Below the pieces are notes generated by a model, which was not told the origin of the DNA, ran no database searches, and worked only from the letters and a program-made list of their open reading frames with translations. Of a DNA stretch of 64,000 bases, positions 1 to 11,879 are shown in pieces; position 1 is the first letter of the stretch, and each line of letters starts with the position of its first letter. Where the stretch lies: contig JABYQS010000076.1 of the NCBI GenBank assembly GCA_022592435.1, forward strand, positions 1-64,000. The letters are read 5' to 3'. Source of the stretch: Cerioporus squamosus. Taxonomy: Eukaryota > Basidiomycota > Agaricomycetes > Polyporales > Polyporaceae. The translations under genes and the position numbers were made by a program.

Positions 1-1082
1 CCAGGCTACGTGCGAGGAATCAGTCACATTCCGTGCATGTCAATCGATGAGCTCGTTCGAGAGCTTCGCGATATTCTCCTGCAAAGTCTTCCTGTCTGAG
101 TACTTCTAGGTTACTTGCTATAACCTGAAGTGGTATCGATCGCGTGTACGGCGACTTGTGCTCTCCGGTAGTAGAACAGTCCCTGCTGTTGAGGATCTTT
201 CTACGCTTGTCTCGGGGTAGTCTGAGTCAGCTCGCTCGACTCTGGACTTGGTTGAGCCGTTATAAGATATCTTCGGCTCTGGGTCTTCCTTCGCTAGTGG
301 TTAAAGAGCTTCTATACTCTTGCCACTCTTGGGGTTCTGTGAAACGCGGGTTCTCCTGGTTGTACAAGAGTGCTCGGACTCGAGTATGCGGAGGAGATAT
401 TTCGACGAAAGGGATTACAGACGAGATGCCTCGACTGTAAGGGTGTGGGGTAGCTGGTCGCGTTACTGGGATGTAAAGCGATGGTAAAGTGGGTAAGGGT
501 TTGCCCCTGTTCGTCGTCTGGTTCTGTGCGTCTCCTGGTCTTCTGAGAAGAGGATGGTCTATCCTGTTCTCCGCCGTTTTGGCTGTCTGTCTCTTTCTCA
601 ACTTTCGAGTGAGAAAGGGATATCTTGGTTCGTTGTAGGTGGTTCTCTGCACTTGGATAAGTGGAGAGTTAAAGCTTTCAGTCTAATGTTACGCTTTCGA
701 GCGTGACCTTAAACCAAAGAGCCTTAAAGGTCGTTCTGTCCAGCCGCCTGCAATATACTAGTCCAGGTTGCCTACTCCGAGGCGAACCCTAGTATAAAGC
801 CTATGCTGAACTCTTACTAGTACGGTTCACCTTATCGAAGGGGAACACTAGTAAGATCGGGTGAAAACGAGTATAACGAGGAACGGTTCGTTATTCGCAA
901 AGGAGACTGAAAGCTGGGGGTCGCTCTGAGACGTCGCCCCTTATATACAAGTTGTGAAGCTGCGGAAGAATGTTCTAGTACTTGTAGAGAAGGTTCTGGT
1001 AAGTACTACTCGTGTCCGTACTCTTCTGTAGTAGTAACAAAGAGAATGAACTAGAATATACAAGAATATTCTGGAGACTTGC
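1..1082. other. No recognised gene
   Basis: No conserved protein, tRNA or terminal repeat was recognised here. A 130-residue open frame on the minus strand (260-652) is rich in Pro, Arg and Thr and faintly resembles the N-terminal parts of retroelement-associated proteins, but it has no nucleocapsid zinc knuckle or other motif. The stretch at about 760-1080 repeats short ACTAGTA-like words. It may be decayed mobile DNA linked to the broken gene that follows. Confidence 0.4.
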
Positions 1083-3144
1083 CTAACTAGTAGTACAATA
1101 AGACAAACTGATCGCGTGAGAGTAAAAGTACAAGTCCGTTACTGGTAACTCCTGTGATAGTCGTAACACCTTAGAGAGGTCGCGGACGTACCATAGGACA
1201 GGGTGGGGCTCGCCTTGGCGCCTCACAGTCGGCAGGCGCGGGAGGCCAATTCTAAAGCCCGTCTCGCCCGTTACCTCGGTGATCACCTGCTCCATCCGGC
1301 CACGGATACTCCTCACCATGTTCTCCGGCGGGACTCCCTTGACCTTCGGGATCCTCACACCGATGACCGTCTTCTCGCCCGAGACCTTCTTCATGTCCCT
1401 TACATAGTTCATGTCCGATCCCGCCGCAACACTATCCGGATTGCTGAAGTGGAGAGTCGGGAAGCCATCGCGGGGCTTGGGCATCATCGGGTGGATAACG
1501 TACCGCTGCTGCGGCGCGTCCTGGGCGCGGAGCGTCGCGGTCTGCTGCATAGGTTGCCCCATCATCGAGACACGTCTGGTTAGGGGGTTGATCACCACGG
1601 GCGCCGGCGTAGAGTGGCGCAGGTGCTCGTCCTGTTCTCTCTGCGCCGCCAACTGCTCCGCCAGGAGCCTATCAACATCCAACCCAACCTCCTCCTCGAA
1701 GTTGCTGTTGGGGCGCGGTTCCGCGTTCCTGTTCGCCGCTGGAGGGGCACTCCCGCGCAGACCGTTAGGTACGTCCATCGATACAGGTCCCTCACGCGCC
1801 AGGCACCCAACCAGCTGCTGGTGCTCATTGATCCTTCTCAGTCCTTGGTTTCGCAGCCCAGTAGTGTTCCTTGCTTGCGCACGCGCATGCACTCCGGCCT
1901 AGGTGTTCGTCCTCGGACGCACTGGGGCTGAGAAGAGGGCTGCCACATAGGGTGTGGGGCGCCGCTGAGGGCGGGCGTCTCGGGGCGGGCTGAAGATGTC
2001 GTGTTCTTGGTGCGGGGTCTGGAAAGCGAACTGGCGAGCCAGGGCATCTCTACCACCAGCAGGGTGCAGGGGCACATTCAAGGTCGCACTTCCTCGTGTG
2101 TCAGTGCCTTGTCCAGCCACGCGCTGCACCGCATCCTGCGGCGGGTTGATCTCCATTTCCATTCCACTCGGAGCGCCCGACGGAACGGAGTTACCGGACA
2201 GGATGTTTGCCGGCGGCACCGCAATGGGATCACCAGGGTTATAGTAGTTACTATTCGAGAGGTGCGGCGGGGGCGGAGTCCTTCGCAGTGGCGCAGGAGG
2301 GCAGGCAGGGAGCGGGGAAGGGGACGGGGGTCCTGTCTCGTTGGTCGCAAACGTGAAGGAAAAAGCACCAACATTGGGAGGGTGGGACACCTTCGGCGCC
2401 GCTCACCCAGTTCTCGTGCTAGACGCGAGCGTAACAACATCATGCGTCCCAACGCCAGCCTCATGCATCTCCTCAGCCTCAAGATGTCTCCGGTTCCCGA
2501 CTGGCTGCTGGAGGGCAGCACCACGCCGCTTCTTCTTCGTCGCAACCCTCCAGGGTCCACCGTTGTCTAGGGAAGGTGCGTCCGCACGTCCAATTGTGCT
2601 GCCGTCCATACTCTGGTGGGGCTGTGGTGCCAGGTTTCTTTGGACACAGTCGGGCGTGACCACCGGCATCCAGGTCAGCGACTGCTGGCTCTGTGACTGT
2701 GGAGCCAGGAAGTTCACCTCCGCCCACAGGACACGAGGTTGTCCCAGCGGCGGAGAGGGGTTCTGCTGAGGCACCGATGAGGGCAGGATCGAGCTCGGGG
2801 GGAGTGACATCTGCTAGGTGCGTGCAAGGTTAGGCGCAGTTTGCTAACATGGTCGTTAGACTTACGTCCTGCCCCCACGGGTTCTGCTCTACTGAAACCT
2901 CCATCCTAACGTCGGCATCCTGTGCCACGAAAGTCTGGGTGCCAACCGGCGACGGGATCGGGGACACCGATGTCTGAGTCTGGGAGAAGCCCACCGGTCT
3001 CAGTGGCGAGGCCATCCCCACCTCCATAGGGCTCTGCTGGTCGTACGAAGCGATTGGGATCTCACCAGACTCCACCAATGCCTCGCGTACAAGCTGGCGT
3101 GCTGGGGGGGCTTTCTGTGGCGGAGGGTTGTTTCTGTTGTCCAT
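1083..3144 (-). pseudogene. Broken two-exon gene, low-complexity protein of unknown function
   Basis: The model starts at ATG 3144 (MDNRNNPPPQK) and runs to 2866. A 52-nt intron (2865-2814, donor gtaagt, acceptor cctag) follows, then one reading frame continues to 1083. That frame is interrupted only by TGA at 2405-2403 and TAG at 1901-1899, so about 670 codons are nearly open. The first two thirds are low-complexity, rich in Pro, Ser, Gln and Asn. The last 150 residues look folded, with the segments FPTLHFSNPDS and HPVLWYVRDLS. I recognise no domain. The composition and the gene-poor setting suggest a transposon-associated family, but that is inference. The intron could instead be chance, and the true 3' end is uncertain. 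Confidence 0.4.
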
Positions 3145-3282
3145 GGTCAGGTAGTCCGCGGTCTGCGTCTGGCGTGTGGTTCGCTGGCAGTGGCACACCG
3201 GTTCGTGGTGGGGAGGGGGGGGCAAAGGAGGACGCGGGCGTCCCGCCAGTTCATTTAAAGGCCATCCTAGGTCAGGCATCAT

Positions 3283-3743
3283 CTTCTCTCTGTCTCGCGC
3301 TCAGGACTTAGCAGGGAAAATCCTCTCAGAAATTCAGTGCCGTGCAGCCACTATACATCCCGTCAAGTCCGGGCTCACCCTCATGGCATGGGCGAGTTCT
3401 GTTGCAGCGTAAGTCCGTCCAGGCCAGGCTCGGGATTGGTTACTCAACCAGGCTTCTTTGACTTCCAAATGCATCGCATTCCCATGGGCCATCTTGGCAT
3501 CGCTCGGCATCAGCCACGCCATCCCCTCTCCTGCTGTCCTGCTCCTTCCCCCCGTTCACCATTCCTCCTCGTCCATCTCCACCTCTACGCTCACCCATTA
3601 ACATGCTGTCTCTCTGGTCCGTATCCCAAGGTCTTTCATCCTATCCCACTACAGGGGTCCGGACTTAAGGTTCATTAAGTACGTCAAGCGCGCTGCACGC
3701 AAACTTACTCCATCTCGCCGCTGCTTCTCCGTCTTTGTTCTCA
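3283..3743. other. Intergenic, nothing recognised
   Basis: No open frame or repeat with support was found. Both flanking models lie on the minus strand, so this may hold the 5' region of the broken gene. Confidence 0.3.
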
Positions 3744-4391
3744 CTATTCAACCTTCAGCCGCCATCTTTCTTCAAATTCTGTTGTCATTCCGTCTTTCTC
3801 CTCAAATTGCGCATACATATTCGACCAGGAAGCCCCAGTCCCGTGCCCACTGGTATTTACAGGTCTCCGTCCCGCACCTCCGGTCACGTGCGGCTCTATC
3901 GGGGATCCGCGTATTCCTTCCACCATCTCCACGCGCTCCTCATCCGGGGACAAGATTGCCATGATACCCGGGATTAACAAGACGGTAAGTCTCACCTGCT
4001 TAACAGGATTTAAGTCGCACTCGTTACACAACTCGAAAGTCACCGCCCCCCCTCCCTTCCCTGCTACCGCGACAATTCTCCCTATGATGTGCGGGTCATA
4101 GGTGTCGTACCGCGGGAAGACTACGGATGGTGCGTGGTAAGCGACCCTTGACAGAGCAAGGACTCTAACGCGGAGTCCCACCTGCAGAGGGATTGTCGGC
4201 GCTATGGGGACATCGTATTGATGCGTCTTGCTTCCAGCCGCACGCCATGGGACGGTGGGCTGTTCACATTCCTTCCATCGTGTGTCGACCGTTGTTGTCT
4301 TCGCTTCGCGGATCTCATTTCTTGGGGGCAGGATAGAGGAGTCTAGTGTCGTACAGACATGCTGGGGAATAAATTGAGTGTTGCGACACAC
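3744..4391 (-). CDS. Possible hypothetical protein
   Basis: A 215-codon open frame on the minus strand. The middle part (VPIAPTIPLQVGLRVRVLAL and following) has the alternating hydrophobic pattern of a beta-rich domain, with a pair of cysteines in ELCNECDLNP. The C-terminal part is polar and may be intronic, because a donor-like gtgaga follows PVKQ. No family is recognised. It lies on the same strand as the broken gene at 1083-3144 and could belong to the same decayed element. A chance open frame cannot be excluded. Confidence 0.25.
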   Translation of the reverse strand: MCRNTQFIPQHVCTTLDSSILPPRNEIREAKTTTVDTRWKECEQPTVPWRAAGSKTHQYDVPIAPTIPLQVGLRVRVLALSRVAYHAPSVVFPRYDTYDPHIIGRIVAVAGKGGGAVTFELCNECDLNPVKQVRLTVLLIPGIMAILSPDEERVEMVEGIRGSPIEPHVTGGAGRRPVNTSGHGTGASWSNMYAQFEEKDGMTTEFEERWRLKVE

Positions 4392-5595
4392 ACCATGCGC
4401 ACGAGTTGGGCAGTACCATTCTCTGAGTTAATTTTTGGTGTAAGGATCGTGTTCCACTCGCAGATATTCTGCAAACGCAGGCGAGGAGGGAGTGTGTGCG
4501 TGCTCGTTTCAGTGGTTCGTGTCCAGTCCAGGAGGGGAGCGAGCGGGTTTAGGGGAGGGAGGAAGGAGGGTGATAGGAGGTTGGTTGTCCCAAGCTCATA
4601 AGGCCTGTCTAGACACCCTTAAATCCCATGTCCAGATGCTTTAGGGTAGGCTCGGCACCTCACATGGGCTCCAAGGCTCTCCATACCCATAGACTGGTTC
4701 CATCCAGCTAAGTCAATCATTCGGTGGCCCACTCAGCACCATTCTCAACATTTCCTCACAGGGCGGTTCGGTGTGTTCCCTACCAGCACACGTTGTGTCC
4801 CCGTCCATCCTCTCTTCCAGTGCACCATGCTCACACAGTTTGCCAGCGTACTGTCCCCACTCTGGGATCCAGGTTCCGTCGTTCTGCACTCAAGCATTGC
4901 AACACACGCCGTTGCATCACCCGAAGGTGGTCTGGCCCAAAGGCCAAGCCGCCCGAAGGCATCAGACGCCTGGAGGCAGTCGCACTGGCACTCACACTCG
5001 TTGCCCTCCAGACGGGGAAACACCCAATCCACTCTGTTTAGGCATCATATCCGTTCTACCAGCTCACAAGAGCACTCCTTGGGAGTCTCTAGTCCCATAT
5101 ATTGCGCAATTTCAGCCACACAGCTGCCATTGCCCATCATGGCAACCGTGGGAAACGACCAGGTGGTGGTGGTACGAGGGAGAGAAGGGCCCTGGGTTAA
5201 GAGGGTTTCGACTGTAGCACCTGTGTCTGTACAGGTCCCCGGGGATCGCCAGTGGGAACACGCAAGAATGGTTCCAGGCCACCAGCGCATGACCTTCATG
5301 GCTGGGCTACATTCGAAGGTTACTGTAGTAAGTATGTCCCAGTCCATACTCATTACTCATCGTAGGGGTGGCAAGCGCCAGTCCCCGACTCCGACGCAAC
5401 TTGCTCGACAATAATTGTCTTCTGCCTGCGCAGATGGCCCTGCAAAGCAGGAGACCGGGGAACAGCATGATTAAGTATAATGTACACATTGGCTATGGGA
5501 AGGCTCGGCGCAGGGGCTCAAAGCCCAGTGTGAATAGGATTGGAACCGGCGAGACAGCTTGACAGGAAGTCGTATGGCGCTGTAGTAGTACGAGA
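4392..5595. other. No recognised gene
   Basis: Several overlapping open frames of 60-210 codons exist on both strands, but none has recognisable domains, convincing splice structure or a hydrophobic pattern. Nothing else was seen. Confidence 0.35.
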
Positions 5596-5868
5596 ATACT
5601 GTACCATTTGGAATGGTTCAACCAGGCCTGTGACCTGTGACAGGCTGATTTTGGTGAACGAATTCGACCAGCCGGCCGGTGACCTGTGACACGGGCCAAA
5701 TTTTAACCGAATCTAGGGCGCGTGAAGCGCGCCGGCCCCCCAACGGCACAAGCGCCTGGAGGGCGGGTTCAACCAGCCCTCTGGTGACCTGTGACATTGT
5801 CCCGAAGTTCAACCATATCGGGGCCCTGTGACCCGTGGCTGGTCGAACCATTTCAAATGGTACAGTAT
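5596..5868. mobile_element. MITE-like element with 27-bp terminal inverted repeats
   Basis: The left end 5596-5622 (ATACTGTACCATTTGGAATG...) and the reverse complement of the right end 5842-5868 match at 25 of 27 positions, and the match extends by a further CAG. The 273-bp element has no coding capacity, as expected for a miniature non-autonomous DNA transposon. Inside are three imperfect direct repeats built on TTCAACCAG...GGTGACCTGTGAC, starting near 5615, 5661 and 5767, plus a partial copy near 5822. I could not identify a clean target-site duplication. The autonomous partner is unknown, and these ends do not match those of the large element at 28964-35205. Confidence 0.7.
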
Positions 5869-6694
5869 GACGATATGCCACTACCAGAACTCGAAGAATA
5901 ATTCAGTAAGTACAGCTCAATCGATTGGAGAAGGTGAGAGTACCGCATGTGCCAGTAAGTACCAGTGGCCAGGACTTGCGCTTACTAGCTAGCCTGAAGG
6001 GATTATCAATACAACGGCTCCGCAGATCCCCACAGCCTGAGGTACTTACTAGCATTGAAGAGAGAGTTATGGAGGTATGGGGGGACGAGGAACGACTGCA
6101 GGCTGGCAAGCGAGCCTACATACTAAGGTATGGGGGGACTAAGTATTCGGAACTCGAGCTGAAGGCGCAACCGTCGGATGCATGTCGGCCTGGGGTCAAC
6201 TGTAACATGCCTTGACGCTGCTTACTGCTGTTGACGAAGTGGCAAGGACTCGGCGGAATGAGTGTGATGTGGCGTGAGAGATTGATGCAACGAGGGATAG
6301 GGAGACAGTAGGCCGTTTCTACTGGACAAGACCCTCCTCCATCCGGAGTCGGGGATGGTCTGTACACTAACAGTCGGTTCGATTCGAACCATCAGAACGG
6401 TATGACGAGAACGAAAACTTCGTTTGTTATGACCAAGTGCTCCATGATCCACTCTTCGCAGCATGTCCGACATATTACGCCGGTGTGCCGGTTGCCGTTT
6501 TACCGTTCGATGCTGCAACGCAACAGCACCGCGGTGCACATGGCTCACGACTGTGCCTGCATTACCGGACAGTTCACGAGGAAGGTCATAGTTGCGTCGA
6601 TGTCAACGATGCACTCCCATTCACGGTGTTGACATAGATTATTCAGAATATCGTACAATATGATACTGTTCACAACGTCGTATCTCCTGCGGAA
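5869..6694. other. No recognised gene
   Basis: Short open frames only. One of 96 codons (5925-6215, plus) begins with TTG and has no recognisable domain. This stretch probably includes the 3' untranslated region of the minus-strand gene ending at 6695. Confidence 0.35.
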
Positions 6695-7445
6695 TTACCG
6701 CATGCGCCTCTCCTTCGTGCCCATGATCGTGCCACTCTTGTATATCTCGCCCGGCTGCTCCGCCTCCGTCTGAATCTCCCTCGGGATCTCGCCCGAACCG
6801 TACTGGTCTGCACCCAGGTGCTGCCTCTTGCGGTGCGTCTGGCCGTCATGGTGCAGCTCCGCGCTGCTCATGCCGCTGGCGGGCTTGCCAATGCCCCCGT
6901 GAACGTCTTGCGACGTTGCACCCTGGAGGGTGTCGCCGACCGATGTCGGCGTCGCGTACGGATCCTTGTCGATTACCGTTCGCGAGTCGGGCGCAGGAGG
7001 GAGGGGCTGCGTGTTGTTGTCGATGCGGTGGACGGGCGAAGGGCCGCGAGCAGCTCCTTCGCGTGAGCTGAGGATATCTGATTGAAGGGCTGGACGGAAG
7101 TCAGACTCGAGGTCGGCAAAGATGGAAGAGAGAAGACACTCACGTCCTGAACCGCTCGAACGCGATCCGGGTGAAACGCCTCCTGCCGGAGGGGCGTCGC
7201 GGCCTGTTGATGAAGGCAGGTGCTCGTCAGGCCGCTGAGCGTCGGCATGACGCTTTTGGTCTGCAAAAGTGTGGTTAGTTCAGGTGCATAACGATTCAGA
7301 TGTGAAGCAACACACCTCGCGGCAGGTCAACAGCGACGAAGTGGTGTCCAGAGGTCGCCTGGTCAGCACCAGGAATGCGGGACCTGCTGGCCTCACCGCC
7401 GACGAAGTCGTTGTGGCGGTCCGAAGTGATGGCTTGGTTGGACAT
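6695..7445 (-). CDS. Small disordered conserved fungal protein
   Basis: Three exons: 7445-7316, 7260-7144 and 7077-6695. They join in frame to 209 residues. The introns are 55 and 66 nt, with donors gtgtgt and gtgagt and acceptors tgcag and atcag. The protein starts MSNQAITSDRHNDFVGG and is very polar. The conserved-looking C-terminal half contains TVIDKDPYATPTSVGDTLQG, DVHGGIGKPASGMSSAELHH and QYGSGEIPREIQTEAEQPG, and the protein ends GTKERRMR. No enzyme motif, signal peptide or membrane segment is present, so it is probably an intrinsically disordered cytosolic or nuclear protein. I recall similar short hypothetical proteins in other basidiomycetes but know no function. The consistent frame across both introns is the main evidence that it is real. 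Confidence 0.75.
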
Positions 7446-7836
7446 GTTGGATAATGAATGCGAGTGGACGACGAAAAGGTGCAAATGCAAGTGTTGGTCG
7501 TGTGCGTGGAAGGTCGTAAACGTAAGTGAGGAATGCCGTCTGTGCTGCGTCAGGTTTATATAGGAGACGTGGTGGCTGGCCGAGGGAGTGGGGACAGTTG
7601 CATCATACCTCGACGTTGGGCGTTCGACGTCATAGTTGGATAGTGGCATCCCCCGAAAAGGCAAGTGTCGGTGCTCGCACTCCGTGGTTGCTCCCTGGCT
7701 GGAACTGCCCAGAAGATTCATCCTGCCGAACACCACTCTCCTGCTCATCGATGCGTTGGTGCAATGCCTCCACAAGCCTTCGGGCGTGTGCCCGCGTAAG
7801 TCCCTACTGTACGTACGTTTCATTAAGCGCTCGTTT
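7446..7836. other. Intergenic between two minus-strand genes
   Basis: This holds the upstream region of the small disordered protein and the 3' region of the permease gene. No motif stood out. Confidence 0.4.
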
Positions 7837-10296
7837 CTACAGCGCTGCGTCGGGAGTCGGCGCAGAAGACACCGCGACCTTGCGAACTACCCTGCGTGTC
7901 GACCCATCGTCGTCCCTCACCCAGTCACGGACCAGGACGTAGCCACCTCTCCGCGGTAGCCATACGCACCATACATACCAGTACGCAATGCCACCGAAGG
8001 AGATCAGCCATGCGACAAGAACATGGAGCTTTGCAAGGCAGCCGAGATCGTAAGTCAGTGATGGACATGGCACAAGGGCGAACAGTAAACGTACCCAGTA
8101 GGGGAGATGGTCGTAGACCTTGTAGCCGTTCGCCGGCGGTTTCAAGGGGAGCGCGACGAGGAAGACGTTCGAGAGGAAGAAGAACAGGACCACCGGCGTC
8201 CATGCTTTGAACGGAGGTACCCAGTCGTATGAGGCGCGCAGCGAGTGCAGCTTCTTCGGCAAAAAGATGTCCGGTGTGTGGATGAAGAGCAGGCCCCCGG
8301 AGACGAACATGTTGATGAGCGCTAGAGGGTATGAGGACACTGGAACAAGCTCGTCAGTAAAAGCGCGGAGAGAGCTTGATGAAGGCATTACGAACAGCTG
8401 AGCATGAAGAGGTAGGCATCTCCAGGTGGGACGAGCAGCACCAAGCCGCTCGTGACAAACCATTGCTCGAACAGGCCACCGAAGGGCGCGCCGAACGGCT
8501 TGTTGCTCGCGAAGAAGGAAGAGAAGGGCAGAACGCCTTCCCTACCCAGCTCTTGGACCACTGTCAGGTAGCGTGGTCAGTCGTAGGCGAGGCAATGCAG
8601 ACACACGAGTCCATACCTCGTCCATGTGTGAACAGAACCGCCAGTATGTTCCCCAAAGTCGACAGCGCGATGATTACGCTGACCGCCTGCTCAGACTGCG
8701 TCAGCACGGATGCAGAGCTTCCACGAGCACCAGCAAAGGCACGCGCACCCGTTCAGCACCAACTCCCCATAGCTTGCCGAAGTACAAGGCGGCCGCAATG
8801 CGCCCACTTCCGACGATCTCCTCCTTGTCCACGACGGCGTAGTATGCCACGTTCACCAGGAAGTAAACCAGGGTAACGGAGAGCATGGCCAGCGGTGCGG
8901 CGCGCTTAATGGTACGCACCGGGTCGCGTACCTCCGCAAGGGCGTAGTTCGCGTTGGAGTACCCGATGAAGCACCTTGAAATCACAGCCAATGAGCATGC
9001 GAGAGTGAAGGACTAGATGACTGTGGATGACGCACCAGATTACGTTGTAAAGCCCAGTTATGAACGCGTTCGCACCGCCCTTCAGGCTTCCCTCCCACAT
9101 CCGCTCCCATTCGAAGTTGCGCGGAGGCTGCCCCAGGAGGGTCAGTCAACGGGTCCCTACGATAGGCGATCAAGGAAAAGATGGCCTTACGTTCGCCAAC
9201 TTGAAGCCGGGCACGCGCAGCAAGGATGCCAGCCCCGTCAGGGCGATGCCAATCAGCACGACAAGCTTGAAGATGCCGAGAGCGTTCTGCAGGCGCAGTC
9301 CCGCCTTGAGCGCCATGCCATGCAGGAGGAGCGCGAAGGTGATGCACACAACACCCGCGATGCGTGCAGTAGTCGGCGACGGAGGTCCACTCGGGTCGAG
9401 TGCATGCAACATGTCTATGGTGAACGCGTCAGCTCGATCGTATGCTTCCTGGGAACAGGGATGCGAAGCTCACATTCACCGAAGACCGAGCAAGAGGCAG
9501 CTTGCCATCCCTACCAGATCAAGATCAGCAAGGTAGCAATGGAGCAATGGTAGGCCGCACGTACAGTGAGCACCGCATACATCGCATATATGCACGTCAC
9601 CAGCAGCTTTGGTCGTCGGTAGATGAATTCAAGGTAGTTCTTCTCCCCGCCATTACGAGGAAGACCCTACCGAGCCCAATCACGGCCGCGTTAGCCAACG
9701 TTGACAGCGCATGCAGGGGGTAAAACGCACAGTGCCGAGCTCCATGTACACAGCGGTGCCGCACAGAGCGACTGCTGCCCCGAGGAGCCACATAACGAGC
9801 GACAGGCCGACGCTTCCTGAGGAGCGTAGGATGACACTGGGTGTCGCGAAGATCCTGTGCATACACCAAATGTTTCAGTCAAACGAACGATGGCTCTCCC
9901 AGAGAGAGCAGTCTTTCTTTACCCAGTTCCAATCACACGGTTGAAGATCAGCGACGCAGGTGCTCGTCAAACCTGCACGCAAGTGACCCCAATGTCAGTT
10001 CCCTGGTCGCAGGTCACGATGCAAGGAGCCTGACCTAGTCTCCTTTTCTGCGTCGGCACATCGTCAACTGGAAACCCATGCCAGTCAGCTCTGCAAAGAG
10101 GCCCACGACAAAGCCCCACCAACTACTCACACTCTGTCTCGGGGTCGTCGTTATCAACGAGCGCAACTGCGCGTACGTCCACCGACGCGTACTTCTTCCC
10201 CGCGTCCTCATCAAAGCTTGCGTCTTCGGAGCCTAACAGAGGCTCGTGCTCTGGCGTCTGGGAAGACCCCACGCCGAGGTGACTGCGTCGAGACAT
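7837..10296 (-). CDS. Amino-acid permease, APC superfamily, methionine-permease-like
   Basis: A multi-exon gene for a roughly 12-helix plasma-membrane amino-acid transporter. It starts at ATG 10296 (MSRRSHLGVGSSQTPEHEPLLG), giving a polar cytosolic N-terminus. Next comes the APC signature LIFNRVIGTGIFATPSVILR in the first helix, then VGLSLVMWLLGAAVALCG. Later helices include ALGIFKLVVLIGIALTGLA (9412-9170) and AMLSVTLVYFLVNVAYYAVV (8991-8701). The last helices lie in VSSYPLALINMFVSGGLLF and LHVLVAWLISFGGIAYWYVW. The conserved RCFIGYSNANYALAEVRDP is typical of the family. The layout resembles yeast MUP1-type high-affinity methionine permeases and their basidiomycete relatives, but substrate specificity cannot be read from the sequence. 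Several short introns are clear; the boundary of the second exon near 9980 is uncertain. Confidence 0.8.
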
Positions 10297-11126
10297 CGTC
10301 GTCTTCGGTACTTTGAACTTGAGCCAAACCCGAAGGACGTGGGTACCGGTCAAGACCAAGATCTACACGTCTCGGACGAGCATCCCTGCACGCGATAAGC
10401 TTATCCAAGCGTGCATTGTCGGGAAGTCGACATCCCCAGGCGGTGCATGAGTGCGTGAGAGGCGGAGAGATGGTGAGAGTCGTCGCGGTTGCAATCTTGC
10501 GCCAGGATGGCGACTCCGGGCGGTCTTCGACCAAGGCGAGCGCTACGCTGGACTGGGGATGGCACTGCAACAACGCTCGCTGCGGAAGACACACCGGAGG
10601 ACAGCAGGCAGCGTAATTCGATCGTTATGATTGGAAGAGAAAGAATGCATGTCAGGAGGTCGGCGCGATCAAAATATCTATGCGCACGAGGTCATCATGC
10701 ATGAACTCAGGATTGCGCCGGGGCGGAGTGGCTGAATCTCCTACAGCGCAGCCATGTGCCTCCATGCGCCTCCATGCCATTGCGCACCGTTCACACCAGC
10801 GACCTATTACGAGGGCTGTCACAGCTATAGGTCAGCGACAGAGGGAGGCACGGCACACGAATGAAAGAAAGTCCGGCACGGGCCCCGAGGGTTGGTCAAG
10901 TACTCCGCTCAGCAGACCTGCGGAGTTGCTTACCGCATACAGGCCGCCCAAACCATAGCCTCGCCCTATGGCAACGATCGATGGCAACGAGATGACGTCT
11001 GCACTCGTACATTGCAGGTGTGTGAGAATACAAGGATGGTTTTCTTCTGCTTCTTAACTTCTAGTCCGCTACCCCAAGAACACGTCCGGAATCTCGACCC
11101 ATGCCAGAGAAGGTGGAGCGGCGAGA
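10297..11126. other. Intergenic, nothing recognised
   Basis: This is the upstream region of the permease and the 3' flank of cyclophilin. Open frames on both strands lack domains. Confidence 0.4.
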
Positions 11127-11879
11127 TTAGACGGTTCCGCTGTTCGCGATGGTGATGCGAGCCTTGGGGGTACCAGACGCAGAGCCAAGGGACTCGATCT
11201 TCTTCACGAGGTCCATGCCCTCGACGACCTCGCCTGTGGAGGATCGACGTGTCAGACGCATCCCACTAACTGACGTCAGACGCAACGTACCGAAGACGAC
11301 GTGCGCGCCATCAAGCCAAGACGTAACGACCGTGGTGATGAAGAACTGGGAGCCATTGGTGTTCTTGCCAGCGTTAGCCATCGAGAGGATACCGGGCTTG
11401 GTGTGCTTGAGCTGGAAGTTCTCGTCTGGCGCACGCAGTCAGCTTCCCCGGCCCGCCATCGTGCCCGCACACGCGCATATAGAGTACTCACCCTCGAACT
11501 TCTCGCCGTAGATCGACTTGCCACCGGTACCGTTGTGGCGGGTGAAGTCGCCACCCTGGAGCATGAAGTTGGGGATGATACGGTGGAAGGAGGAGCCCTT
11601 GTAGCCGAAACCGTGCTGGCCAGTGGCGAGCTCACGGAAGTTGCGAGCCGTCTTAGGGACAACATCGTCGTAGAGCTTGAAGACGAGACGGCCCGCGGGC
11701 TGCTCGTTGATGTTGATATCGAACTACGCGTTCGCGGCCATTCGAAAATGAACAGAACACGGTTGCAGAGCACGCGGGGCAGGGAGAAGAGGACAAGACG
11801 TCAGCACAATGTCGTCCACGCGCGCGAAAGGACAGCGATGGGCGGTAGAAGGCAGAAAACTTACGAAGACGTTGGACAT
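11127..11879 (-). CDS. CPR1: Cyclophilin A, peptidyl-prolyl cis-trans isomerase
   Basis: Four exons (11879-11865, 11723-11492, 11425-11291, 11233-11127) join to exactly 162 residues, the usual length of cytosolic cyclophilin A. The first exon holds only MSNVF. The catalytic arginine lies in [18 protein letters not shown], followed by the active-site segment NGSQFFITT. The tryptophan that binds cyclosporin A is in [13 protein letters not shown]. The protein ends [11 protein letters not shown]. The enzyme isomerises Xaa-Pro bonds, helps protein folding and is the cyclosporin A receptor. There is no signal peptide or organelle targeting, so it should be cytosolic. Confidence 0.95.
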
